Positions 24,001 through 36,600 of a stretch of 64,000 nucleotides of DNA are shown here, piece by piece (the first letter of the stretch is position 1; the number at the start of each line of letters is the position of its first letter). The notes under the pieces are model-generated. The model had not been told where the DNA came from and searched no databases. It saw nothing but the letters and a program-made list of their open reading frames with translations. The position numbers were made by a program, and so were the translations under genes. Source of the DNA: Strigops habroptila (taxonomy: Eukaryota > Chordata > Aves > Psittaciformes > Psittacidae); the NCBI RefSeq assembly GCF_004027225.2, contig NC_044283.2:13658992-13722991 (forward strand), written 5' to 3'.

Positions 24001-26761
24001 TTTGGGAAATGTCAGTGCAAATGTCTGTCGTTGTCCCCCACTGCTTTGTTTGTTTGTTTTTAAGTACATTCTTAACTCCATGGGAATTATTTTCTGACTG
24101 TAACTGAACATCAGGATTGAAAGTTGGCTTGGGAGACAGCTTTCCTTAGTCGCCTGTTAGTTTTGTTTTGACTAACTGGACCTCATGTGGTGCTGAGGAG
24201 TCCAAAAGTATCTGAGGCTCCAGTTCCCATTTTGAGGATGTTGCCTTTGTCCTTACCTCCAGCTTGGTTGTGGGAGGTTCTTTCCTGACTTCATTGTTAG
24301 AGGAATTGTTACATTGTGTAGCTGGTCACTGCAAACTCTTCTGGCTATGGCTGTCCATTAAACTGACACCTCCTGTGAGTTCTTGATTTGTCATCTTGCC
24401 ACAAATAAGGATAAAATCTATGGACGTTTGTAGTGCATGTGGAAGTGGAAGAAAGCTGAGGTTTATCATCTGTAGCTTCAAACACAGGTTACATTAGCAT
24501 GACATCTGAAGATGGAGAAAGGTGGGCTAGGGACTGTGGCATCTGAAAGGCTGGAGAGATTCAATAGAAGAGACAACAGAAAGTGAGTAGGCTTAGCTGG
24601 AAGAAAACAGAATGATGTAGGTTGGAGAAGAGACAGTCTGACATGAGAGGTAGAAGTATGGGTAAAGAAAAAGAACAGCAGGAAGTTGTATGGAGGTTAT
24701 GATAGGATACGTCTAAATAGGAGAGAAAGGAAGGGAAATGGAAGTGCGAGAATGCAACTTACAGGGTAGTGAATTTAATGGATGAATTTATGCTTTTTAC
24801 TGTTTCTCTGAGTTCTATATCAAAGATCTGGGAGCAAGAACAGCTCATTATTTTGAGTACTTTGATACACTGCCATCGCTACAAGCTTTGGGCTTTGTAT
24901 TTGTATTTATTAAAATCTCCTGTTTGGGACAGAAATGAACTTAAAAATAAGCAGACTTAAAACAATATTAGTGTGATTTGTTAGAGGTTTAACTGCTGGG
25001 ATTTACTTTCCCAGGCATTACCAGTGAGGCGAAAATAAAACTAATTTATCTGGAAGTTAGTAACCAGTTCTTTAGGTTCTGTTTTATCTCCTCCTCTTTT
25101 GAAAATAGGATAAGTTTGGTGAATAGTAGCCCAGAGTAGAACTTAGCCATGGCTCTTCCTGGCATCCTGCAGTTCTTGCTTCTGTGTGCATGGTGTATCC
25201 TGCTTGTGAAGTTAGGTAGAGAAGGGATATTCTTGGACATTTGAGATGTGCTACTTCTGTTAGCTTCTGCTAGATCTAGACTCGCGCTAAGGGGTTTTCT
25301 TCTCTGTGGCAATTAGCAGGCAGAATTTCGGAGTCATCACATCTCAATGGCTTTGAAATCTGAAGTGTATTGAATATTAATAAGATGGGGAGATACGTAA
25401 TTTAGGATGCTAGGCTTCACACATGTGATCAGCAAAAAGAGTTTTAACTCTAAATCTCAGAGAACAGCTACTTCAAAGCATAAAGATGTTGCAGCTTCTC
25501 ACAAAAATCGGTTACAAATCATTGCTTTCAACAAGTGGGACTGACGTGTTTTTCCTAATTGGGGCTGGTTTTGGTCATCAGGATTAGTTATTGCTGTAAC
25601 GGTGAACTGATTCCTTGTGATTTTTGGTAATGAGTGGATTAAAGTTTTCTGTGCTTTGCCATGGACAAAAGGATGTGATTTTTCTGTGAAAGATCAGGTA
25701 ATTATATGCTGTGTCTTTGAAACGTCAGACCACTGTGCTTGAAAATATTTGTCAGACTGGCAAATATTAAAACCTGGTACGATAGCTTCAGCAGTGACAG
25801 CAATTAAAGGGTGAAAATTGGAGCTATGAATTGTTTCCAGCAATTCTGAGAAAATGTGCTTTAGTGTTGAAAATATTACAGTGTGATCTAATTGCCTAGA
25901 ATTTTAAATGATGGGTACTTGCTTGAAAATGTCGGTTTCCTGACTTCAGGGTGGTGCGTCAAAGCTTTCTGTCTGCCCCAAAACGACATTTTGTAGTGAT
26001 CAGGTACCAGCCCTGAGGTTTTTGTTGTCCCTTTTTACCCTTTCATTCTGACTTTGCCTTCCCTTTTGATGGAGGGTGGTGAGAGTAATAGAGAAGCGGA
26101 TGTACTACATCTGCTCAAATTTCAATCTATTCCATTTCCGTAGGTATTGTCCAGCATTTGGAAACCAAACAAAACAAAAACCAGATACAGTTAAATGTAA
26201 TCCAGCTTCCTTTCAATCTTTGCTTTCCCACTATTAATAGATTGCTTGATGTTTCCCACTGGATATTTCCTTTTTTGGTTGATTTCTAAATGGTTTTGAA
26301 TGTGGATTTAATCTTACTATTCTAAATTGAATATTTCATTTCCGTAGTACAAGATGCAACAGACTGGTGTTTCCCACCTCTCCACCTCTCAGTTGGATAG
26401 CAAGTATGAAATGGGTTTCTAGTAAATGTTGGTAGAGGTTCTGTGAAGATTATCTTGAACATTACATTGTTCTGTGGTTGAAAGGGTCTTGGATTGCCTC
26501 ATAAATTTATTAGAGGTCTAATATGGAGTAATAGTCTAAATAGAATTATTACGTGGTCATTCAATGTTTTGGGGTTCTTTTTAATGGGGAGAAAAAAAGT
26601 AAGTCCTCAAATGTTTAGTCCAGGTGAAAGTAAAATATCACTGCACTTAGAAGACCAGAAATAATCTTGCTGCAGGACTTGTGGGGGTTTCTGGAATGAA
26701 ATACACACCTGAGGCCTGGCGGGTAAAACAGGAGTTAAGAATGGAGCACTGGGTTATACGG
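21016..26761 (+). other. STX18: STX18 intron 1, nothing recognised
   Basis: Noncoding AT-rich intron. A trace such as 'ccatggtcttaaacctgcag' near 21,085-21,105 could be a decayed continuation of the LTR. No exon, RNA gene or other transposon was identified. Confidence 0.5.
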
Positions 26762-26868
26762 CAGCCCACCATGAGTGTGGTGGGACCGCTCACCAGAGCA
26801 GCTCACCATGAGTGTGGTGGGACCCCTCACCAGAGCAGTTCACTGTAAGTGTGGTGGGACTCCTCACC
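26762..26868. repeat. 37-bp minisatellite, 2.9 copies
   Basis: Units start at 26,762, 26,799 and 26,836, exactly 37 bases apart. Each contains 'gtgtggtgggac' followed by 'ctcacc'. Copies 1 and 2 are nearly identical, copy 3 is more diverged and stops at about 26,868. The local sequence is GC-richer than its surroundings. Confidence 0.92.
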
Positions 26869-29800
26869 CCGGCTCTACGGCAGCAGCTGCCAGGGAGTGC
26901 AAAGCAGCCAGAGTCCTCAGACAGTCTTCGGAGAAGGAGAAGTTAGTTAAAGGGACAGGAAGACAGGGGAGTTGGTCAGCAATGTATTGAAACCAAAGTG
27001 TTCTGCAGAGTATTGGTATTCTGGGGAAGAAAATGTACTTTTGGAGTTCTGAGTTGTTCTAGAAATCTTGTTTTCTTGTTCTAGAAATCTGGTTTTCAGA
27101 TTGATGTGTAAAACACAGACGTAATTGCATCATGGATTGTTTGTTTTCTTGCCTGTTTTCAGGTGGTTTGGATGTTCTTGCAGGACAACAATGTTCTTGT
27201 AGAAACAATTTTGAATTCCCAGGCTTTTTGTGATTTCTCTTTCTTAAACAATTTCTCTTTCTTAAAGAAATTCCATCTTTCCTTTGAGAGTTTTTGGCTG
27301 AACTAATGCTCTCATTTTCTCCCCCTACCTTATCTCCAGTTTAGCAGTTGGTTTGAGGTTTTTTTTTCTTGCTTTTTCCTGGAAAAGAAGCAAAACATTT
27401 TGTGAGCTGCAGAGGAACCTACTGCTTACTCTTATGACACTTTATGTGTAACATAAGACATGTTATACATTATATCTGTCTTCTTTATAACTAGTTCACT
27501 TGTATTAAAAATAAATGGTGATAGCAAACTGACATGTGAAAGACAAACATGTAATGGTGATGAAAACCATTTAATGATTAGTAAGGAGACAAATATTTCT
27601 TGAAAATAAAAACCATGTCTAAAGGCTCTAATGCTGACTTTTGGAAACACTGCCATGTTATGGTATTTGCAATACCGTATGTCCTGTACAGTAGATATTG
27701 TTTAAAATTTCTTGGGAACTGGAGCTTGCAATTGTGAGCTTGGAATGTCCTGCAGATAATTAAGTTGTGGTCAGGCTTTAGAAAAATAAAAAGTTCTCGA
27801 ACTATGATTTTATAAACATGCTACAATAACATTTCTTTATATTTAACAGTTTCTTATAGAAAGCTGATACTCTCATGAGGCATTGACTAAAGGTAAAACA
27901 TCAAGAAAGAAAAAATACTAAATTAAAACTTCACTTAGGATGTTGACAGTTGGCTTGTAATATTAAACAGATGTGTGTGTTCATGGGATATTCTTCTTTC
28001 AGAACCTTGTTGCATACCCATTTTCAAGTGACAGCTACAAATTTTTGATTAATTTAAAATTCTCCTTTCTTCAGTTGTCTTTGTTATGGATTATTTTCTC
28101 TGGGTCAATTCATCTGGACAGTGTGATGCGTACTGTAGTTTCTGCCGTGATAGGAAAGTGTTCCTTTATGTTGGCTTAAATTAAGCCATGGCTCCTTCAA
28201 CGATATAGAAAAATTGTTACATATATGCAAAGATTCTTGGGCACGATATTACCTCTGCATGTGTAAGTAGGGCATTTATTGACTGTAGTCATGGATATGG
28301 TAGGGCGTAATTTGGCCTCTTCGGCTCCTAATAAATACCGACAGGAGTCACTACTAAAATAAAGAAACTTCAGTTTTAAACAGATGTAAGTTGAATGGAA
28401 CATAGATGGGATTATCAGTTAAAGGAAGAGTATATAGCACTACTAAAATGACAAAAGGTTGTGTCCAGTTCTGACATCAACCTTTTCCAGAAACGTGGTG
28501 GTGGTGGAGGGAGAGGTTGTGTTGTTTTGGTTTTACAGAAAAGAGCTGTGAAAATGAGCTGACATCTCAAAAACCTACTTTGTGGTGAGAAATTTTTTCA
28601 TCCTGTTTTGTTAGGGGACATGATCACAAAAAAAAAAGTCTCCAATTTGTTCATGGATCTTATGAAAAAGCAAAAATAAGATACAGTGCTGAGAAAAGTC
28701 CATATTATTTGTGGTGGTATTCAGCTGATCCTTGATTTGGTAGATTCTGCATCACTTGAAATCTCTTAAATCAAGTGCATATACTCAACAAATACTGCAG
28801 GAGTTAATGTGTAGGGATGTCTCAGGAATTCCTTTTTACATATGGGATGCGGCTTTGTACCAAGGCAAAGAATTGGATACTGGTTTTCCAAATCCCAGAC
28901 TACTGCTCGGGTGACCTATGACTCTGATCAGCCTGACCTTAGGCTGTGTGAATGTATGAATGTTCTGTCTTCATTTTTAATAATAAATGAACTTACAGGA
29001 AACAACGTGTTAAAGCATTTCTAAAATGAAATAGCCATATTAGACTTCACAGGGTGCTTAATCTCATTTTCTACCACAGGAGTGAGTTACTACAAAGCAA
29101 GCAACAACTTTTTAATGTTTGGGGTTTTTTTTCTGATTCCTTCCTTACAAATTTCAGAGGATGAATGGATGCACAAAGACAGGTAAATATTGTTTTTAAA
29201 GACTGAAGGAATCATTAACCAATGTGATGTATTCATTGATTAAATAATGCTACTTTGCTGCAGTCTGCACACTGACTCAGTTTCATGTATATAAGTAGGT
29301 ATCTCCTTTCTTTGTTTTTCAGTTGCGTAAAGACACAGTGATACACCCTAATGTGAGACTAGTTTACTGTAAGAATACACTTTATTTCTCTTAATGATGT
29401 TATTTCCACTTCCTGAAAATTTAGCTTGCTGTGGAACCCATTAAAGAATAGATGGGAAATACTTGAGAGCTCAGATACTGTTTCTTATGGGTTTGAATAC
29501 CATGTAAAGAAGCCTACAGCAAGTACAGGAAAATACTTCTTAGAGATAATTAAAATGTGGAGGAGAAGAAAAAAGGGAAAAATATCAAAGAGTGAATTAG
29601 TTGGTCTAAAATGTGACCTGGGATAACTTCTTGTATTGATTTCCTTCTGTGTTATGGCATACAGAATGCGTGGTGCTGTGGTCTGGCTATTACATTACCA
29701 TTTCTTCACAATTTATTGTCTGAAAAATTACAGTAGTTTCAGGAGTGGTTTGTGGGTTCACACAATACACTTGAAATGCTTCATGTAATTTTATTTTGTA

Positions 29801-30542
29801 GGGAAAATAAGGCATGTACATCTTTTGTAGGAAACTTTGTTTTGCTTGCAATGAATGAAAAGAAGCCTTTTCTATATAGCTCTTAAATAAAGATCGAGTC
29901 TTACTTTATTTAATTAAACATATGCACCCTATGTAAATTCTAATCTCAATATTATTCCGGTTCTAAAGGAGTACATTTAAAAGCATCCATTAGGGATGTA
30001 GGAAGGAAAATAATGCAAATATTATGTGGATTTTATCTTGTGAGTAAGTTTGCGTGGCTTGGCTTTGACTCTAATAAGAATCAGAAGTTTACACCAAAGA
30101 CTTTTTTTTTTTTTTTTAATATGTGGTTGTTACTGGTGCTTTTATGTTTACAAAAGAGCTACTATTACAGAAGTTTGTTTGCAGGCATTTTATGGATTGA
30201 ACTGTTTTGAACAAACCGATTTGTATCAACCAATTCTTCAAATATAGTAGAAGTTGCTTCTTCCAGTGAGACTTGTAAGTAGTTGTGGGAATTCTGCACA
30301 GCCTGATGATGGCAGAGTGTGATTTTCTGTCAGAGCAGGCATACAAATAACTCTTATTATCATGTATCTTCCTGTTGGGCTTTGTAATGGTTGGTTCTGA
30401 CTTCAGGTTTTGTCCCTTACGTGGAAGACTTTGAAATAATATGAGTAAATTTTTAATCATGGCAATTACATGAGATGGCTTGCTATGCTTTTAAGCCTTT
30501 TTCTTTAGCACACTTGGAATTAGGGAGATTATGTTAACAGAT
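26869..30542 (+). other. STX18: STX18 intron 1, small tandem duplications only
   Basis: Two small duplications are visible: a 22-bp unit beginning gttctagaaatct at 27,056 and 27,078, and an 18-bp unit beginning tttctctttcttaaa at 27,234 and 27,252. A run of 16 T lies at 30,102-30,117. No coding signal is supported. Confidence 0.6.
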
Positions 30543-30628
30543 TTCATAGAATCATAGAACAGTTTGGGTTGGAAGGGACTTTAAAGATCATCTAGTTCCA
30601 AATCCCCCTGCCATGGGCAGGGAATTTT
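30543..30628 (-). mobile_element. CR1 LINE 3' end, short fragment, minus orientation
   Basis: 'ttcatagaatcatagaacag', 'tttgggttggaagggacttt', 'aaagatcatctagttccaaa' and 'ccccctgccatgggcaggga' are the reverse complement of a CR1 3' tail. The element stops abruptly after about 86 bases. Confidence 0.93.
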
Positions 30629-33600
30629 CTATTATCCTTATTACTGGTGCTTAAATACGAAATCTCTGGCAGAACAACTCTATATGTGTCTGATCCTACA
30701 AAGATAACTGTTTGACTGAGGCTGTTACCAGTGAGATATTGTTGTTAATTAAACACAAATGTATGTTGTAACAAAAAAAGTTTGCTATTGGAATTTTATA
30801 AGCAAGATTTGTTGTAACGCAAATAAAACAAAGCTCATGAATAGTGAGTTGTTTGGAATTACGTTTCCTACCTATTTTAAGTCTGTGAACCAAACTATTA
30901 TATTGCCTTCTGATTGCATGACTGTTTTTCTGCTTTAAATTGCTATTACAGTAGCTCTGAGAGTTCCTAATTGAGAGCAGAGCTAGATATCCTTTGTGGA
31001 GCATTTGAGCTTTTAACTAAGCAAGATATTTAAAGATGCAAGATAAAATCCTAGTTGTAACAGGCTGAAGCGTTCTGGTTGATTTAACTGAAGAAAAGAG
31101 TTTGCAAAAAGTTCTTAGTAGTGTGAAAGTTTAATGCTCATTGTTTGTTCCACATTTTATCTTCTGAATGAGAGTGGGGATGAAGGCTCAGATAAAAGAG
31201 ACTGAAAGAGAAATCTTCTCAAGTGCTTTTTAGGATTTTTTTATTAAGGTACATTCCTCTTATTTTTTTGGTTGTAAGGAATGAACTGATTTTGTTGGGA
31301 CCGTTCATACTTTGAGTTGGATCCTAAGACAGCGTTCTCAGAAACTTCTGACAAACGGGAAGGAATTATGAGTAAGGACATTTCTAATATTCTGTCCCCT
31401 AAACCAAAATAACTCTACAAATATTTATGCATAGCAATTGTTGGGTAAAGCTTGGAATTTTTCACCAAAGTGTAGTTTTGAAAATATGTCTGAGTTGTAG
31501 CAATTAACCTACATGCACAGTTATAATTCTAGAAAATGGACAGCATATTACATTCAAAGACTGGATCTGATAGACCCAAATTGCTTAAAACATCAGTTAT
31601 TGAAGATGTCCCCCTGGGACTTTGAGAAACCATTTAACAGATGAAAGTACATTTTGAAAAGTTTGACCTTACAGGCAATCATAAAATGAATCAAAACAGT
31701 TCTTTCCTCTCCTGAAATGTACAGAGCCCATCTGTATCTAATCCAGTAATTATAGACTGAGTTCAATTACCTTTTCAAACTTGGAGCAGACTGGAGACTG
31801 GGCAGTGAACAAACATAGGGTTTTGTCTAGACCTCAATTGACCACAGTCTAAAACGTGAATTTATATCTAATTTTTTTAACTTTGTTTGATAGTTTTTAA
31901 AGGATTTATTTTGCTACCTAGCTGCTAGATCATGAAAGTTTTTACTTCTTGATGCAGTGTCTATGGTTACATTTTTATCCTAGTGAAGTTAATAAAATGA
32001 CACCAAGTCCTAAGAGTTTATTGGATAAATAATTTAAAATGTAACAGAAGTGGGTTAACCAGCTCTTTTGAGTCTTTAATATTGCAACAACGAAATTATG
32101 AAAGCATCTGACCAAAATTGTCATTTATTCTCCATCCTCATATCTGTATATTTAATGTTGAGATTAAAAAAACCCCTTTGATATTTTTTTGCTCCTTTAG
32201 AAAAATGAACCCTAAACCTGCCTGACTGCAGTATTGCCAGTAGTTGACCCAGATTAGAAACTATGCTGAAAATACATTTTTCTACTGTTTTATTATTTCA
32301 GTTAGTGCAAATAGACTCTCCATTCAGCCATGGAGACAGTGTGAAAGAATACATACACAGCTACAAATTGTAGCAGCAAGCATAGGTTATCCCTTTGACC
32401 ACGAAGTTGAAACCCAGGCATTTTTTGATATTATCCCACAAATGAAACAAACCACATAATATACATCTTGCTGAGAAGTATCTTGTGCTGCGTTCACTGA
32501 CCTAACAATGTTGCCCACATGATGTTCTTATTCCTTACACGACAGTTCATGTGCAACCTTCACTTGGAAAGCATTCTTTGCAATTAAGATGTGTAGTTTG
32601 CAGAAACCAACTGCAGTTTGCAAGACTTCTGTTGTTACAGTAATATATTTCCTATCTGTTGGGTAGCAATGGAGGAACAACGATTAAGGACAGAATAAAC
32701 ACTATGTCTTTAACTTTTAATTGTGTGGTGTGCCTTTGGTGGAATGGCGTCTCTTGGCAAGTGAAGGTTATGATAATTGCTGTGTTTAGCTGAACTCACT
32801 GATTCTTAATAGTAATCAGTATTTTGTAGCAGTTGCTGTAATTAGTTAAGAATGTGGTTCATGACGACTTCCAAGTCAACACATATTTGGCGAATAAGGC
32901 AGACTGTTTTGATGAGTAGTAAATTTGATGTGACAAGCAGGAATCTTTTGATGTTTAGTTGGTTTTCCTTGTAACACTTGAGAAAAAACTGATCTAATGA
33001 AATGTTGCATTAACTGTAAAGCTGAGAGGCCCATTGATTATTCTGAATGTATTTTGTCTCTATATTTTATAGGCATGCTAAAAGTTCTCCAGTGTTTGTC
33101 TTCTGTATTTATTGTAGTTTTATGGATGTTTTCTGGATGACTGGTAGTGTTCTGAAAAGGTAATATGGAAACATATCAAATTATATTCATAATCATAATT
33201 TTAAAGAAGACTTTGTAATAGTATATGATGAGAAAACATGGTAGTTTTTGGTATATAACATCAGTTTGGGTTTTTTTTCTTTCAAAAAAGGACTGCCAGG
33301 CACTCAGAAGTCAGGAAATCCAGTCTTCAATTTCGGCCCTTCATCAAAATCCTATTTATAAAATCACTGAGAATTTCTTGTTTCTTCCCTGTCTTAACTC
33401 CACATCAGGAGCTAATGGCCAGTGTCATAATCTGTTGTACAATCATATTTGTATTATTAGATTTATCATAGAAGATAGGACCATACACAGTCTAAAAACA
33501 CTGAGTACTTCCAGTAAGTCCCCCAGCATTTTTTTCTTCCTCCTTGTTACCATAATGGCCACAAGAAACAAACAGTTCATCTGGAAATTCTGGTAACATT

Positions 33601-36600
33601 AATGCTGCAGTTCCATGTACCATCAGCTTTGTAATTGAAAATAAGGAAAGATGGTTGATACACACTTCTGAAATTTTAATTTATGTAATGAAATTGTATT
33701 ATAGCTTCATAGGAAAAGGCTACTACATCCAGGATGCTGGATCTGTTACCTGTGCTTTAGTTCATTTTACAGGGCTTCCATGTTGCACAGAGCTTCAGAA
33801 ATGAAAGCGTTTTAGACCAACAGCTAAAATTAGTATGCTCTGAGAGTAAACTACTAAGGCAGTGCCTTTAGCCTGCGGGTTGCCCAAAATGAGACGTCTA
33901 GATTTCATACTGTGTTTACTTTGATCTACATAGTTTTCATCCTAAGGTGTAGTGACACTTCTCTCACCCAAATGCAAAGGCTGCTGGCAGTAATCGTTTG
34001 GAGAGCAATGCCTAGTGTTAATAGCCAAAAATTGCATTACAGTAAGAATGGAAAAACGACTGTTTTTTTCATGATTTTTCATGACCTTATCAACTCTCTC
34101 TTTGTCCCAAGTTGGAGTTGGTTCGTACGGTTCCACCTCTTTGCTCATTAGCAAAAGGACTTCGTTTTGTGACTGTCACAAGAAACTACCCAGTTTCAGT
34201 TAGTCACATTCAACTAACACTACACAGCAGATTCTCTGCTGTGTGCATTACATACACTTTACGTTTGTAATGTAAGAGGAAAACAGTATTATTAAAAAAA
34301 AAAAGAAAAAGGTGTTTTCAGTTTAATGAAAAGGGATTTTTTAAAAGTGAAAGTATTTGTCCTTTGTGTTTCAGTGGGTGTTTTTGTGTGGACTGTTTTC
34401 AAACTGGATTACTTAAGTCAGCTCTTATGACTATACATATGATCTCTGCCTTGGAGCACACGCTTTGAACCAGGCAGACGGTACGGATCTTTTAACTGTC
34501 TCCGTTCAAGTAAATGCATTTAATTTTCCTTGTTGGCTAATGTTTAAATCTGAAGGGAACATTAACTATATTATCATCCCTGGACTTGGCTTTGGCAAAA
34601 ACTAGTGGCTCTTAAGGAGTCTGGCTCTGTGTGTCGCATTTCATCATAGCTCTCTGTTGAAATCTCCTTCCTGAAATTTTAGTGTCACTGATTTCTTATT
34701 GTTGGTATTTTCTTCTTTTGTGCTCCATTTGATTCCTTTGTTACTGTATTTGGTTTCTGATTTTCTGCTAGCACATATTACAGAATTGTTTATTTAAATG
34801 GTAAGAAAACTTGAACTGCAAGGAGGATAAATTGGTTGCCCACAAATATCCAGTCAGTTGTTTTACTTTCTTTCTGCAGCACAGGACAGGCTTAGTCTTT
34901 TTGCTGTTGCCTAATTTGTCTTATAAGACAAAGAATAAAAAGAAAAAGGGCAGTCCTTGTGAAGCTCCAATCTATAGAGTTAATTTTTCCTTTGTTTTTT
35001 TCCTCACTTGTCCAGCTCTTGCTTTTTGGTCTTTTTCCTTTTCTGGACTCCATATCATTAATTAGTATTAATAAAGGCCTACTAATTAAGCAGTAAAAAG
35101 ATGCCTGCAGTCATTAAAACTATGCTTTTTTAATTTCTGAAATGCAGATTCCTCAAACAGTTTAAATAAAAGAAAAATCATGTTGGTTACTTAAACTTCA
35201 TAAAAAGTCACAGTTCAGCTAACTTGATACAGTACAACTAAATATAACTAAACAAAGTTACATTAGTAAAACTTTCTATTTAGGCAACAGGTTTTGTTTT
35301 CCTTCTCTGTTTTTCTATTACTAGTCATTTTGGTCAGTCTCTTCCATGCTCATTGATGCTGTAATTGTGTCAGACAGACACTTGAGTTGCTTATTGCAGG
35401 AACAGCATTTGAACCGTTACGAAGGGGACTGAGGAACGTTTGGGATGAAAAAGAATCATGGTGTTCAGTATCTGCACGGCTGCTCTGCAGTTATACAGCT
35501 ATACAGTGCAGCCAAAAGCGTGTCTTCCATGGGTGTAACATTAGAGCTGCAGGCATTTGAAATTGTTGCGTGTTTCTGGGGGGGAAATTATAATTTTAGG
35601 ATGCCCTGATTCAAATGCTGATGAGCCAAGGAGTAAACCAGGCTATTAAAAACATGAGGCCATGTTAACCCTCTCTTTGCTAACATATATATATAGCATA
35701 CAGTGTTTTGTTTAGGCTATTTCCAACACTTTCAAGCAGAGTATTTTACATCTTAGGATTTTTAATTAAGGGTTGTGGGGCGTGTTTCTTCCCTCTATTA
35801 ATTTTTGTCTGTTTGTTTGTTTGATTACCCTAAATAAGGGTCCCACTCTTCCAAGCGTGCACTAGCTCTTGTGTCTCTGGTATCTATCGCATTTTTGCAC
35901 TGAAAACATCATTATTGCTTTAGCCAGGATGTGTTTTACAATGTTTTGCATTTGTTCATTCTTTACCTCAGACCATACCCTATGCTGCCGTTTTTGTGCT
36001 CTCTTCCATCTTCAGTTCTCCCTTTCCTTCACTTTTCAGTGTTGCACATATTTTTCTACCTCTGTGTCACAGCAAGCTTTACCAACTCCTGTTCCATCTA
36101 TTCATACAGTCAGATACCTGCTTGACATCTGCCATGTAATCTTGACCAGTCTCCTTATGGTAAATTCTCTTCCCAGTATTAAGCTTTCACATTTTCATTC
36201 TGATTTCATAGCCTTAAAATGTTTATCCTAAAGTTGCTAGTGAGATAGCTCCCCTTTGGGGAGGCACTTCATGTTTACCTTCCTATCTTCCTAAGTACAT
36301 CATGCCAGTGCATGGGCAGAATACTGATGAAATATATTTCAGTAATACTGACTCATCTGCAGTAACGCAGAGCAGGGCTGTGGAGCAGTGGTATGGTAGC
36401 TATGACATCTATAAATCAGATGCTTGTAACCCAAATGATTCAAGAGGCTGTTCACAGAGTGAAATTTGTGTACAAACCAGTATCCATATTACAAGAGATA
36501 TTCCTATTTTTACGTATGCACATCTGCTGAAGCATAAGTGTTTTCTATCCAGTTGTTTTGTTATTTCCCCCCAGCAAGGCAGTAGCATTTAGCTACTGCA

